Positions 18,818-28,134 of a stretch of 64,000 nt of DNA are shown piece by piece. The stretch is from an uncultured Lachnospiraceae bacterium (GTDB lineage Bacteria; Bacillota; Clostridia; Lachnospirales; Lachnospiraceae). The stretch covers positions 181,592-245,591 of the forward strand of contig CAJUDM010000001.1 of NCBI GenBank assembly GCA_910584915.1, written 5' to 3'. Each line of letters opens with the position of its first letter. Position 1 is the stretch's first letter. The translations under genes were made by a program, and so were the position numbers. The notes below the pieces were generated by a model. The model was not told where the DNA came from and did no database searches. It was given only the letters and a program-made list of their open reading frames with translations.

Positions 18818-19543
18818 TCAATCATTCTCTCTCCATTCAAAATCCGGATAAAATTTTCTCCATCCATGAATACCCAACGGCTTTCTTCCTTTTGCAATTT
18901 GTTCTCTTGCATCTTTCTCAACGGCAAACTCATAAGCCAGCTCTGTCGGTGCAACCCTGTATCCACAATCATTTTTCAAACCATAATACGCAAAAAAACA
19001 GTCTTCTCCCGCGTTCCATATATGGGTATATTTTTCTGCTTCACGAAGCAGCGCAATTGTTTTAGGTATGTTTCTCAACGAAAAACCGCCATTACCCACA
19101 TAACAAGTTCGCGGTCTCAAAAATTTTGTAAACGCAGATATTCCTTTGAAACTACAACAATATATTTCATTTCCCTCGGGCCATGGAGCTCCAAAATAAT
19201 CATACCCTGATATCAGAAAGGGCTTTATCTGGCTGACAGGCTTTAAAAGCAACGCATCCGTTTGACAGATCAGCATATGCTCATACTCCTTGAACCTTTC
19301 ATAAAAAGAGGATGACAGTAGCAGCTTTGTATATCCATCGACAGAAGTGAAATATTTCTTGGGAAAAAAAGCAAAATACCATCCCCATTTATGATAGTTT
19401 TCCATTTTCAGTCCTTCTGGTGCCACAAAATAAATGTTCTCGCCATCTGCATGCTTTTCTAAAAGCTTCAATGAAAGCATCTCATCGGCAGATATTTTCT
19501 CCTGATAGATTGGGACTATTATACATAAATCAACAATTTTCAT
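18818..19543 (-). CDS. DUF5672-like putative glycosyltransferase
   Basis: A 241-residue cytosolic protein. FKEYEHMLICQTDALLL, YDYFGAPWPEG, CYVGNGGFSLRN and HIWNAGEDCFFAYYG match what I recall of the DUF5672 family, which is found in polysaccharide loci and viral or eukaryotic sugar-transfer proteins. The order QTDAL, then GxPWP, then NGGFSLR, then EDxFF resembles galactosyltransferase-like GT-A folds, with the TDA acting as a DXD. It touches the downstream gene. Biochemical role unproven. Confidence 0.72.
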   Translation of the reverse strand: MKIVDLCIIVPIYQEKISADEMLSLKLLEKHADGENIYFVAPEGLKMENYHKWGWYFAFFPKKYFTSVDGYTKLLLSSSFYERFKEYEHMLICQTDALLLKPVSQIKPFLISGYDYFGAPWPEGNEIYCCSFKGISAFTKFLRPRTCYVGNGGFSLRNIPKTIALLREAEKYTHIWNAGEDCFFAYYGLKNDCGYRVAPTELAYEFAVEKDAREQIAKGRKPLGIHGWRKFYPDFEWREND

Positions 19544-19587
19544 AATTACAGCAACCGTACATCCTTTCGTTTCATCGTCTGGCTCTG

Positions 19588-20679
19588 TTATACCTTCTCA
19601 AATATTCTTTCTATCTGCATCCTCCACATATACCGTTCGGCCTTTTCACGATTTAGACAAAATAAAGCTTCCTCGTCTATAATCCTATCTGCTGCATTTC
19701 CCAAACACTTGCTCAATCCATCTGTACTGCTCTCACAAAAAAAGACATTTTCCTTAAACTTTTCCCATCCCACAAATTTTGTTGAAATAATCGGTTTTCC
19801 TGATGCAAGATAATCCATGATCTTAGAAGGAAAATTATTCTGATTCTCCGGGAGGCTCATATCTCTTGGATTGATCAGCACATCCACCCCCTGAAGCCTT
19901 CGTATATACTCTTCATAGGGCAGATGTCCGAGAAAGCATATTCTGCTATCCGCTCTCGCCGCCTCTCTCACCGAATCCTCCAGTTCTCCCTTGCCGCTGA
20001 TCAACAGTCTGATATCCCGCCTTTTTACCTGCTTCATCGCTTCCAGCAACAGATTTACTCCTGTCACACGATCGAGCAGCCCGGAATACATAAACGTGAT
20101 TGGTGTTCCTTTTTCATGGGGCTTATATGAAAATGCGTTGTACAGCTCTTCATCTATCCCGCCTTCCATCAGAATAAACTGCTGCTTTTTCCGAAGCTTG
20201 TCTCTGACTCTTTTCGATAATCCGACAACTGTATCAAACTGCCGCATACTCCACAATTGAAACTTTGCATACAGTTTCCCGGGTATCTTATTATAACTCA
20301 CGCTTTCACTGTAATCCGCCACGATCACAATACTTCTTTTATTCCTTCTTTTTGCCATGAATGGCAGTATTAACCACGCGTACGCAATATTATAGCATAT
20401 TACAGCCTCTGTGTCACTCATTGTTCTCTTTAAGAGCCTGTAATACCCCCATATTCCCTTCAGTAAACCGCTGTCTTTAAAAACATAATTGCCTTTCAAC
20501 TGCTTTTTTACTCCGTCAGGAATGTTCATGCCTAAAAAAGAGCAGGAAGCCACCTCATATCCTGCTCTCTCAAGATTTCTGATCATATTATTCTGAAACC
20601 GGTTACCTGCCGCTGAAATATCCTTTACCCGATATTCTGCTTCCTCCGGTACCATCGTCCCGCAAAACAATATCTTCAT
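19588..20679 (-). CDS. Glycosyltransferase family 4
   Basis: A 363-residue GT-B enzyme. The N-terminus reads MKILFCGTMVPEEAEYRV, and the C-terminal domain has TFMYSGLLDRVTGVNLLLEA, LLISGKGELED and NNFPSKIMDYLASGKPIIST, where the usual acidic E-x7-E motif appears reduced (K-I-M-D). It follows another GT4 by nine bases. No signal peptide or membrane segment is visible. Donor unknown. Confidence 0.85.
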   Translation of the reverse strand: MKILFCGTMVPEEAEYRVKDISAAGNRFQNNMIRNLERAGYEVASCSFLGMNIPDGVKKQLKGNYVFKDSGLLKGIWGYYRLLKRTMSDTEAVICYNIAYAWLILPFMAKRRNKRSIVIVADYSESVSYNKIPGKLYAKFQLWSMRQFDTVVGLSKRVRDKLRKKQQFILMEGGIDEELYNAFSYKPHEKGTPITFMYSGLLDRVTGVNLLLEAMKQVKRRDIRLLISGKGELEDSVREAARADSRICFLGHLPYEEYIRRLQGVDVLINPRDMSLPENQNNFPSKIMDYLASGKPIISTKFVGWEKFKENVFFCESSTDGLSKCLGNAADRIIDEEALFCLNREKAERYMWRMQIERIFEKV

Positions 20680-20688
20680 AGGCTTCGC

Positions 20689-21840
20689 TCACCCCTCCAG
20701 CATTCCTTTCAGCAGTTTCTCTGTTGCACTCTTCAGTTCAAACCACTCTTTCGCGATCTCCCTTGAGATAGCTGACGCCCTTCTGTACCATGCCTCATCC
20801 TTTTCCATCAATTCATCCAAATACTTTTCAGCCCGTTTTTCATCGCTGTAACTATAGACATACCCGTTTTCCCCCTGTCTTACCACTTCCGGGTAATTCC
20901 CTACATGCTCTGAGATGAAAAGAGGCAGGCCGCACCATATCGCTTCCACACAGCTCAGCGGACTCGGATCGGACAGAGAGGACATAAAAAATACATCTGC
21001 TGCTTTGTATAATTCAATCACCTCTTTTTCTTCACAGTATCCCAATAATTTTAAATCTATTCCGAATTCTTCCGCTTTTTTTCTGATTTCCTCTTCCAGT
21101 TCTCCATTCCCGGCAACCACGACCTGAATCCTGTCTCTACAGTTTGATTCCTTTATAATCTCCAGAAAAGGAATCAGTCCCTTTACCCAGTTAAGCCGCA
21201 TCGGTGCAAAAAATATTTTTTTATCCGATGACAGGTGATACTTTTCTCTTATTTCTGCCTCTGACAATCCTCCCTTTTCCGCCTTATTTAAAAATTTTTG
21301 ATCGTCTATCAGATTGGGGATCTGATAACATACTGCATCCGGTTCTGCATATTTTCGGATCAACTGCAGCGCTTTTTCCCCTGGATACCAGAACCCGTCA
21401 AACTCCTTATAAAAATGCCTGCGGATAATATCCCGTATTTTCAACAGACCGGCAGAATACTCTCTCTTCTCGTCCAAATGCGATTCCGACCAGAAATATA
21501 TCTTATACCTAAATTTTTTCCGGTATCTGCACGCTTTCCACACAGACGGCAGCATATAGCCTCCCGCCATGATCACTATATCAGGCAAAAGCTCTTTCAA
21601 CCGTTTTCTCAGATCCGGATTATGGTAAATAGGGAGATGCTTTATCCGAAAGGTTCTGCATTTGAGCAGAATACTGTAATCTCTTTTATAATCCTCATAC
21701 TTCCACTCCCGATTATATTCTTTAGGAGACATGACCAGCACATGAAACAAGTGTCCTCTTTCTCCGCACTGCCTGTACAGTTCATCGTAAAAAGCTTTTC
21801 TGTATGGATTTAAAATATTCGTCAGTAATACTATATTCAC
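20689..21840 (-). CDS. Glycosyltransferase family 4, started at a GTG coupled to a small upstream frame
   Basis: A 383-residue GT-B enzyme from GTG 21840: NIVLLTNILNPYRKAFYDEL, later KIFFAPMRLNWVKGLIPFLE, VVVAGNGELEEEIRKKAE and PLSCVEAIWCGLPLFISEHVGN with the conserved E. The frame stays open upstream to a TTG at 21891, but that stretch lies over the small PD-(D/E)XK remnant in another frame and has no family match. GTG 21840 overlaps the remnant's TGA in a GTGA junction and follows AGGGTGAAG, so it is the more convincing start. Confidence 0.85.
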   Translation of the reverse strand: MNIVLLTNILNPYRKAFYDELYRQCGERGHLFHVLVMSPKEYNREWKYEDYKRDYSILLKCRTFRIKHLPIYHNPDLRKRLKELLPDIVIMAGGYMLPSVWKACRYRKKFRYKIYFWSESHLDEKREYSAGLLKIRDIIRRHFYKEFDGFWYPGEKALQLIRKYAEPDAVCYQIPNLIDDQKFLNKAEKGGLSEAEIREKYHLSSDKKIFFAPMRLNWVKGLIPFLEIIKESNCRDRIQVVVAGNGELEEEIRKKAEEFGIDLKLLGYCEEKEVIELYKAADVFFMSSLSDPSPLSCVEAIWCGLPLFISEHVGNYPEVVRQGENGYVYSYSDEKRAEKYLDELMEKDEAWYRRASAISREIAKEWFELKSATEKLLKGMLEG

Positions 21841-22001
21841 TTTCCGCTCTTCACCCTGCAGTCCTTTCTGTAAAAAGCAATCCCATAACAAACAACATCT
21901 GCATACCCCTCTTCCTCCAGCTCCCGCACATACTCCCTGTTCTGAATCTGCGCTAACGCCTCACTCATCTTAGCGGCCAGTTTTACCTCTCCCGTTTTCA
22001 T
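21837..22001 (-). pseudogene. 54-residue remnant: C-terminal tail of an AAA/PD-(D/E)XK (PDDEXK_9-type) protein
   Basis: An open frame of 54 codons (MKTGEVKLAAKMSEALAQIQ at the start, then a segment with YGIAFYRKDCRVKSGK at the end). It is too short to be a whole protein. It matches the extreme C-terminus of the AAA-ATPase-like/PD-(D/E)XK family, whose members end with AL-QI-xx-Y ... YG-AF-GK. The nearly full gene at 35823-37521 ends the same way: ALDQIERQQYKTLLEYKG, RRYGFAFEGKTVLIM. Its ATG overlaps the upstream glycosyltransferase stop (ATGA) and its TGA overlaps the downstream GTG (GTGA), so it may still be translated as a coupling peptide. The family tie rests on my alignment by eye. Confidence 0.65.
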
Positions 22002-23128
22002 TCAAACATCCTCCGATACTGCTCTTCTGCATCCTCTGCCCGATACCTCTGCGCAAAAACGATACACCGCTCCGCCGCCCTCTGCTTCTCCTTTCCTGTC
22101 ATCCCAACATATCTTTGCACGATCCCTGCAAAAGCTTTCACCGCATTCTCTTTATCAAACTCTGCAATCTCCCCGCAACCCCTCATTTTCTCATCTGTCC
22201 AAGGCGTCTTATCGCTGATAATCGGCACACATCCCCCCGCCAGCGCCTCAAAAATAACATGCCCGTAATTCTCCGCCATAGTCGGAAACAGAAATACATC
22301 ATACTCCGCAAATATTTTCACGACCTGCTCTGCATCCGCCTCCCCTTTATATTCCCATCTTACATTTCCCGGCAGTTTTTTCAGTTCTTCCTCACACTCT
22401 CTCCAATAAGAAATGTCTTCTTTATTTCCATATATATCAAAAACAAGATTTCCCTTTGCCTCCTGTAATACCCTGACAGCAAATACCAGATTTTTCTTTC
22501 TGGATATCCTGGATAAAAATATGACTCTGAGGCTTCCCGTATCTGTCTCTGTAATATGTTCTATTTCTTCCGGTTTCCGCGGCAGATCCTCCGCCAGATG
22601 ACATACTGCATCTTTTCCGGCTTCCCGCCTGATATCCTCCGCCTCCTCTTCACTCGTCGCCGACCACTCTGCATTTTTAAAATACCCCAACTGTCTCAGC
22701 AATATCATATAAGCTTTTTTCTTCGGATATTTTATATGAAACGCCCCCGGCGAAAACAGCCCCATAGCCGCGATCACCACCCGGCATTTGATCCGTCCCT
22801 GCTTCTTCAGTTTTAAAGCTGTCCGCGCATAATCGTTAAAGCATCCGCACAGATATACCAACTCTGCCTCTGCCGCCAATTCTTTCACTGTATCTGCATG
22901 GAATCCCCCAGGCTCCACATAAAAAACCCTTGCCGCCCCCACAGTATTCCAATCCCGTACCTTCACGCCCGGATAGGGTTTATCATCTCCATGATCTCTG
23001 TCTGTTGTCAGAATACGGAAATCATACTCCTCTCCCAGCCTGTCCACAAGGTTTTTAATACTTCTGACCGGACCGCCGTCTTTATAACCAGGCAGATATC
23101 TGCCCATGATGATCAAAACTGTTTTCAC
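21998..23128 (-). CDS. Glycosyltransferase family 4
   Basis: A 376-residue GT-B enzyme from GTG 23128. The N-terminus reads VKTVLIIMGRYLPGYKDGGP, typical of GT4 proteins that open with GGPVRSIKNL. The C-terminal domain has LRVIFLSRISRKKNLVFAVR and NYGHVIFEALAGGCVPIISD with the expected E-x7-E. An open extension of 40 codons upstream lies over the acyltransferase gene and is unlikely to be real. AGGAG sits 13 nt before the chosen GTG, inside the end of the upstream gene whose stop is two bases away. Its own stop overlaps the small remnant frame. Confidence 0.87.
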   Translation of the reverse strand: MKTVLIIMGRYLPGYKDGGPVRSIKNLVDRLGEEYDFRILTTDRDHGDDKPYPGVKVRDWNTVGAARVFYVEPGGFHADTVKELAAEAELVYLCGCFNDYARTALKLKKQGRIKCRVVIAAMGLFSPGAFHIKYPKKKAYMILLRQLGYFKNAEWSATSEEEAEDIRREAGKDAVCHLAEDLPRKPEEIEHITETDTGSLRVIFLSRISRKKNLVFAVRVLQEAKGNLVFDIYGNKEDISYWRECEEELKKLPGNVRWEYKGEADAEQVVKIFAEYDVFLFPTMAENYGHVIFEALAGGCVPIISDKTPWTDEKMRGCGEIAEFDKENAVKAFAGIVQRYVGMTGKEKQRAAERCIVFAQRYRAEDAEEQYRRMFE

Positions 23129-23130
23129 TC

Positions 23131-24201
23131 TTATCGCATTTCTCCTGTTGAACGCCGTTTCATTTTCTTTAATCGTTCTATCCCTATGCTCACTAAAATC
23201 GTAATTCCCAAACTGATCCAAAGACATAATCCCCAGTTTTTTACACACTCAAACATCTTATACTGGATTTCTCCACGCAGCATAATACATGTATGGAAAA
23301 CATAGATACTTGTACTCAACACCCCAAACATATAGAGCAATTTGCTTTCTAACTTTATTTTTCCCATCACAAACATGACCGATAATGCCAACGCCGTCGA
23401 ACTTAGTACGGCAGATATATTCAATAAAATATGACACCCCCCTTGAAGATCTGCCACTCTATCCAACTTGCTTATAATAAACAGGAGTACAAAAAAAACG
23501 AAACTGACAAATACTTTGAAAAACTCCCCGCCTTTCTTTCGCATTTTCTTCCTGTTTGCCATATAAATGCCCACATTAAATGAGTATAGATAATTATAAT
23601 ACCACAAAGGCATTCCTTTTATCATATCATAAACTATGATACCGCTCACTGCCAGCAGCATAAAAACCTGTAAATGTTTTCCAAATAATCGGGCCGCCAG
23701 ATAAAAAAAGATATACAGCCAAAACAACATCATGATATACCAGCTTGCCTGCGTATAATATGCATCCCGCATAAGAAATATCTTAATTCCCCGCTCCCAG
23801 CTGTCTATATTTATCCTCCCATAATAGCAATAATCAACTATTACAGTAATCCCATTCATAAGCCAGTAGCAAAGAAGTATCTTTCCGCAGCGCCGGATCA
23901 AAAAGGAATCCAAATAATTTTTTTTATTCTCCAACCCGTATGATACGCCATAACCGGAAATCATAAAAAAGATATTTAACACCAAATATCCAAAGTGGGC
24001 AAGGATACTTAAGGCAGGTTCTCTGCACATCTGTCCGTAATGATGACCGAAGATCACAAGGCAGCATACTCCTTTTAAGCTTTCTGCCGTAATTTTGGAA
24101 AAATTCTCATCCTCTTCATCTTTTACTTTTACCGACCGCACTAGCAAGCCTGTCAGTATAATATAAAACAGTACCTCAACTATCGCGCTATTCCAATTCA
24201 C
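23131..24201 (-). CDS. Acyltransferase 3 family membrane protein
   Basis: A 356-residue protein with about ten hydrophobic segments. ITAESLKGVCCLVIFGHHYG contains the family's His in the second helix, followed by NIFFMISGYGVSYGL and FLIRRCGKIL. These fit acyltransferase-3 enzymes that acylate sugars of surface polymers. The start is a GTG at 24201 after AAGGA at a long distance. It is only distantly similar to the plus-strand acyltransferase at 5042-6115, so two different O-acylations are plausible. Confidence 0.85.
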   Translation of the reverse strand: MNWNSAIVEVLFYIILTGLLVRSVKVKDEEDENFSKITAESLKGVCCLVIFGHHYGQMCREPALSILAHFGYLVLNIFFMISGYGVSYGLENKKNYLDSFLIRRCGKILLCYWLMNGITVIVDYCYYGRINIDSWERGIKIFLMRDAYYTQASWYIMMLFWLYIFFYLAARLFGKHLQVFMLLAVSGIIVYDMIKGMPLWYYNYLYSFNVGIYMANRKKMRKKGGEFFKVFVSFVFFVLLFIISKLDRVADLQGGCHILLNISAVLSSTALALSVMFVMGKIKLESKLLYMFGVLSTSIYVFHTCIMLRGEIQYKMFECVKNWGLCLWISLGITILVSIGIERLKKMKRRSTGEMR

Positions 24202-24231
24202 CCTCAGAACTGTCCTTTCATATAGCCGGTT

Positions 24232-25083
24232 CTAACACTTATTTTTCTTTTGGCTCTTTACATATTCATATATCTTCGCATCCACCAGATACCGATACCA
24301 GTACGCCTGCAGAAAAGCGTATATCTTCCCTTCTTTCCCATCCAGAAACCCCAACCTGATATAATACCTGTAAATATAATACAGATGCGCCCTCATACCC
24401 ATGGGCAGTTTATAATAAATATGGAATTTGATAAACCTCTTTATACCCGCCTTCCGGTTTAATTCTTTTCCACTCTCCTGTCCGGTCACGGAATTCTGGA
24501 TATAGTCTTTTACCTCTCTGCCGGCATACCAGTTGTGCTTATTGATAAAATGTGTCAGATCCTTATAATCATGGTGCTCGCAGTCCTCTTTCGCCTCAAC
24601 ACTGCGTCCCTCAAAAAGCACGATATGCTCGTCCATATTCCGGTCCTCGATCGTACCTTTGCCATATTTAAAAACCAACAGTTTTCTGAACGGATATATT
24701 CCCCCATGTCTGAGCTTTCTGCCCAGAAAAGTCACCTCAAACCGCAGTACGATCCCATTCACATCCGTATGCATATTTTCATTGCACAGCTGTTCTATCT
24801 CTTTTCTTGAGGAGTCAGTCAGCCTTTCATCCGCATCGATCCGAAGTACCCATGTAGTTGTGATATTCGTCTCATTCAGACCATACAAAAACTGTTTTGA
24901 ATAATTGATAAACTCATGCTTATGTACTTCCGCGCCGAGTTCTTTCGCAATCTGAACAGTCTTATCCGTGCTGAAACTGTCTATCACAATGATCCGCTTT
25001 GCAAGATCCTTAACGGATCTGATACAGTCCGCAATATTCAGTTCTTCATTTTTTGTTAAGATGATTGCTGTCAGATCCGTCAA
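24232..25083 (-). CDS. Glycosyltransferase family 2, WaaE/KdtX-like
   Basis: A 283-residue GT-A enzyme. LTAIILTKNEELNIADCI, IVIDSFSTDKTVQIAKELGA and WVLRIDADERLT are the motifs of the WaaE-like group, with DAD as metal motif and no membrane segment. The C-terminal part has RHGGIYPFRKLLVFKYGKG and a late basic helix. The only plausible start is TTG 25083, with AAGGAG 11 nt upstream. The first 38 bp overlap the end of the preceding membrane protein. Donor unknown; related enzymes use UDP-glucose or UDP-galactose. Confidence 0.87.
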   Translation of the reverse strand: MTDLTAIILTKNEELNIADCIRSVKDLAKRIIVIDSFSTDKTVQIAKELGAEVHKHEFINYSKQFLYGLNETNITTTWVLRIDADERLTDSSRKEIEQLCNENMHTDVNGIVLRFEVTFLGRKLRHGGIYPFRKLLVFKYGKGTIEDRNMDEHIVLFEGRSVEAKEDCEHHDYKDLTHFINKHNWYAGREVKDYIQNSVTGQESGKELNRKAGIKRFIKFHIYYKLPMGMRAHLYYIYRYYIRLGFLDGKEGKIYAFLQAYWYRYLVDAKIYEYVKSQKKNKC

Positions 25084-26392
25084 TTTTTTTGCAGCTCCTT
25101 ACTACCATCGCCATCAGCGCGAAAACTGTGACAAACAATGCCCTGTATGTGAATGAACTATGATCATAGGAATGATTTTTCACAATGCAATACCAGATGA
25201 TCGGCAAAAATGCGATCCATAAAAAATGCCGCTGCTCTGCCATATATCTGATCCTGTATCTGCCCTGCTTTTTTAACACAACAGCCAAAAATAAAACTAC
25301 CAGTAAAAAAACAAAAATATAATAAATATTCGTCATACTTGAAAAGTTTGCAAAAACTGCCTTTAAAGCAGATATTTTACTCCCTGCAGACGTTTCCGTC
25401 GCGCTCGATGTGCGAAAGAGCATCTGCGCGACGCCATCCCTGATAACATTTTCATCTGTCATGGCAGTAGCAATAATCCATTTTCCCGCCCACATTCCAA
25501 AATAGCCTGCACACCACATAAAGGAATGTTTCAGGATAAACCAGGTCTTTTCCCCCGTTATCAGTACGCTGATCACAAGCAATCCCCCCAATGTTATGAG
25601 CGGATATGTCAGAAAGTCCACATAACTTGTAACAATACCTGTCAGCAAAAAATAGTATAAAGTTCTCTCATTCCTGTTCCAATACTCGAAATGCCTCAGG
25701 TAAATGATACTGCTGACTAACAATACATAGACCGCCGTGCAGTACTGCATGCAAAACGGTACTGTGAACGGAAATACCATAAGCGCCGCCCCGAAGAAAC
25801 AGGCCGCATAATCCCCGCCAACCTTCTTTACCATTTCCCTGCATAAAAGCACCAGCAAAAAACTTTGTAATAAAACGTTAAAAATCCTGATCTGATCATA
25901 TGTAAACAAGCACAAAAGCGGTTTCAAAAACACCAGATAACCATGCCAGTAGCGGGAGTAAGAAATCTCGTTGTCTGTTCTCCCGTTTTCCAGATACTCC
26001 TGCAGACTGTCAATCGGCATTTCATCCTCTTCTGCATAACGGTATACGCACAATGCCTTCTCAAGGATACCCTTCGATGCGTTTTCATAGACTGCATTTC
26101 CCAGCATGATCGCATCTGTGTAATTGTCCCGCGCCATGCCCCGGTTATTCAGGAAAAATGTCTCCATACTGATATTATCCGGGTGCATTCTGACAAAAGT
26201 GCCGTCCCAGAATGCCGTATAATGTCCTTCTCTCTGCAACAGGTTTACATCTTCCGACACATGCTCCCTCATTGCTGCCATAGGCAACATATATACAAGA
26301 CAGAGCAAAATTGTCCCTGTTACCATAGACATCCCTAAAATCGCCATTGATCTCAGTGTATTTTTAATGATACATTTCGGTCCAGATTCCAT
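25046..26392 (-). CDS. Polytopic membrane protein of unknown family
   Basis: A 448-residue protein with one N-terminal helix, a polar segment of about 120 residues, and then about eight helices. The polar region holds YTAFWDGTFVRMHPDN and NNRGMARDNYTDAIML, an acidic stretch that would face outward. RYWHGYLVFLKPLLCLFTYD begins the second helical block. I do not recognise the family. The shape (helix, outer polar domain, multi-helix bundle) and the position between two GT2 genes suggest a GT-C-like transferase or an assembly protein. GAGG sits 4 nt before the ATG. Confidence 0.55.
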   Translation of the reverse strand: MESGPKCIIKNTLRSMAILGMSMVTGTILLCLVYMLPMAAMREHVSEDVNLLQREGHYTAFWDGTFVRMHPDNISMETFFLNNRGMARDNYTDAIMLGNAVYENASKGILEKALCVYRYAEEDEMPIDSLQEYLENGRTDNEISYSRYWHGYLVFLKPLLCLFTYDQIRIFNVLLQSFLLVLLCREMVKKVGGDYAACFFGAALMVFPFTVPFCMQYCTAVYVLLVSSIIYLRHFEYWNRNERTLYYFLLTGIVTSYVDFLTYPLITLGGLLVISVLITGEKTWFILKHSFMWCAGYFGMWAGKWIIATAMTDENVIRDGVAQMLFRTSSATETSAGSKISALKAVFANFSSMTNIYYIFVFLLVVLFLAVVLKKQGRYRIRYMAEQRHFLWIAFLPIIWYCIVKNHSYDHSSFTYRALFVTVFALMAMVVRSCKKIDGSDSNHLNKK

Positions 26393-26398
26393 ATATCC

Positions 26399-27157
26399 TC
26401 AGCCCAGCACCCACTTCACCGCTTCAATCGCCACACATTCCCACCAGTACCACCTGCTGTATCCGTTATTCCTGTATATCCGGTATCTGGCCTTCCCTCT
26501 CTGTATACATTTCTTCAAATCCTTTTCATTGCTGGCGCCGCCCATCCGAAAATTGGCAAGCACCTCATTCAAAACCACTATCTTCAGTCCGGCCTTTCTG
26601 ATCCGCAGTACCAGATCCCAGTCATCGTGAACGCTCTCCAGCTTATATTGATACTTCTTATATACTTCTCTTGTTATAAAGGTCGTCGGGTGATTCCAGT
26701 CCCTGGAGACCGCAAGCTTCCTCAGCCTGGAATGCTTTATCATCTTTTCTTTCAGGCAGCCCTGTGCATCCTCCTGCCAGATCTTTAAGTCCGCATAGAA
26801 CATATCAAAGGGATCCTTCTCATAAGCTTCCGCCACCCGCTGCAAGGCATTTTTCTCATACCAGTCGTCACTGTTGATAATTCCTATCAGGCCTCCGTTT
26901 GCCATACGGACGCCTTTGTTCATCGCATCGTAGATACCTCTGTCCGGCTCGCTGATGATCCGATAACTTATCCCCCTGCTTTCCAGTGCACCTCTATAAG
27001 ACTCCGCTGTCTCTACCGTTTTATCAGCAGAGCCTCCGTCCACAATAATGTACTCGATATTGGAATATGTCTGCTTTAATATAGATTCAATCGTAGTGCA
27101 AATAGTTTTCTCACTGTTAAAACTGGGAGTGATAATACTGATCAAAGGTGTTTTCAT
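26399..27157 (-). CDS. Glycosyltransferase family 2, WcaA-like
   Basis: A 252-residue GT-A enzyme with SIITPSFNSEKTICTTIESI, YIIVDGGSADKTVETAESY, ISEPDRGIYDAMNKGV and GIINSDDWYEKNAL. The EPDxGIYDAMNKG element marks the colanic-acid WcaA/EpsE-type subgroup. DWNHPTTFITREVYKK and a conserved HDDWDLVLRI follow. No membrane helices. It has the same layout as 43698-44522 elsewhere in the locus. Confidence 0.9.
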   Translation of the reverse strand: MKTPLISIITPSFNSEKTICTTIESILKQTYSNIEYIIVDGGSADKTVETAESYRGALESRGISYRIISEPDRGIYDAMNKGVRMANGGLIGIINSDDWYEKNALQRVAEAYEKDPFDMFYADLKIWQEDAQGCLKEKMIKHSRLRKLAVSRDWNHPTTFITREVYKKYQYKLESVHDDWDLVLRIRKAGLKIVVLNEVLANFRMGGASNEKDLKKCIQRGKARYRIYRNNGYSRWYWWECVAIEAVKWVLG

Positions 27158-27172
27158 CTGTTTTTCGGCCTG

Positions 27173-28087
27173 TCATATTTTATTTTTACCATTGTAATCC
27201 CTCTCCTCCATATCCCTCAGAGATTCCCGCAGGGAATACATGCAATATTCAGATTCCAATATATCCAATTCTTTATCATACTCCAGATTCCCGAATATCT
27301 TATTCACATATCCGGTAAAATGCGCACACAACCTCAGAATAGTCGTAAATCCCGGCGCTAAGATTATTCTTCTTTTCTTCTGTTCTCCCAAAATCCTCAC
27401 CAGTTCACCGGTCGAAACGATTTCTCTGTTCTGGGGATACAAAATCCCGCTCATCTCTCTCTCCACCGCAATCCGGATCAGTTCGCACAGATTCTTAATA
27501 TAGAGCATACTTCTGCGGTTTTCCACTTTCGGAAATACCGGCGTTTTTTCCGCCAGTTTCTTCAGTTTCGGGAAATTCCCTCTGGAATCTTTCCCGTAAA
27601 TCATGGGAAGCCTCAAAATAAGTACCCGGAAAACATCCTGAAAATTTTCCGGCTGAAATGCCAAAACCGCCTGCTCTCCCTGCAGTTTGCTGTCCCCGTA
27701 AAAATTAGCCGGAGCCGGTTTTGTCTCTTTTGTGATCTTCTTTTCCTTACCGATCGGTGCGCTGTCTCCATAGACAATAATGGAGCTCAAATAAATAAAC
27801 TGCCTTACCCCGTCGTCCTTCGCCTTCTTTGCCGCCTGCCCTGCCAGGTCCCTGTTAATACGATAATATCTCTGCTTCGTTTCTTCATCCGCGTGCGCCA
27901 CATCCACATGGGCAAGCCCTGCCACATGCAGAACAGCGTCATATCCTGTCCAGCTTTCTTTCTCCCATCCGTCTTTCTTTAAAGATATTTTCTCTGTCTC
28001 AATGGCCGCATCCGGCATTTCTCTTATATACTGTTCAAACGAATTTCCAATATAACTGTTTAATCCGGTGATCAATACCCTTTTCAT
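27173..28087 (-). CDS. Extended SDR epimerase/reductase, probably 4-keto-6-deoxy-sugar reductase
   Basis: A 304-residue cytosolic enzyme with an N-terminal Rossmann motif ITGLNSYIGNSFEQYI. The second glycine of the usual GxxGxxG is Ser, as happens in part of this family. The active-site triad elements are YLSSIIVYG and the YxxxK in NFYGDSKLQ. It sits between a PglC-like initiator and, beyond that, a UDP-GlcNAc 4,6-dehydratase. The best guess is reduction of UDP-4-keto-6-deoxy-HexNAc to UDP-QuiNAc or UDP-FucNAc for chain initiation, by analogy with WbpV-like enzymes. Product not provable here. Confidence 0.8.
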   Translation of the reverse strand: MKRVLITGLNSYIGNSFEQYIREMPDAAIETEKISLKKDGWEKESWTGYDAVLHVAGLAHVDVAHADEETKQRYYRINRDLAGQAAKKAKDDGVRQFIYLSSIIVYGDSAPIGKEKKITKETKPAPANFYGDSKLQGEQAVLAFQPENFQDVFRVLILRLPMIYGKDSRGNFPKLKKLAEKTPVFPKVENRRSMLYIKNLCELIRIAVEREMSGILYPQNREIVSTGELVRILGEQKKRRIILAPGFTTILRLCAHFTGYVNKIFGNLEYDKELDILESEYCMYSLRESLRDMEERDYNGKNKI

Positions 28088-28134
28088 ATCTGGTTCTCAT
28101 ATCTCCCTTTGCTGATACCTTCTTTTCCCGGCTT

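Noticed and set aside
21841..21891. TTG start of the GT4 gene at 21891
   Set aside because: The extra residues come from reading the PD-(D/E)XK tail in the wrong frame; GTG 21840 makes a GTGA junction and matches the family N-terminus.
23129..23248. N-terminal extension of the GT4 gene to 23248
   Set aside because: The added 40 residues lie over the upstream acyltransferase and have no glycosyltransferase motif; GTG 23128 fits the family start.
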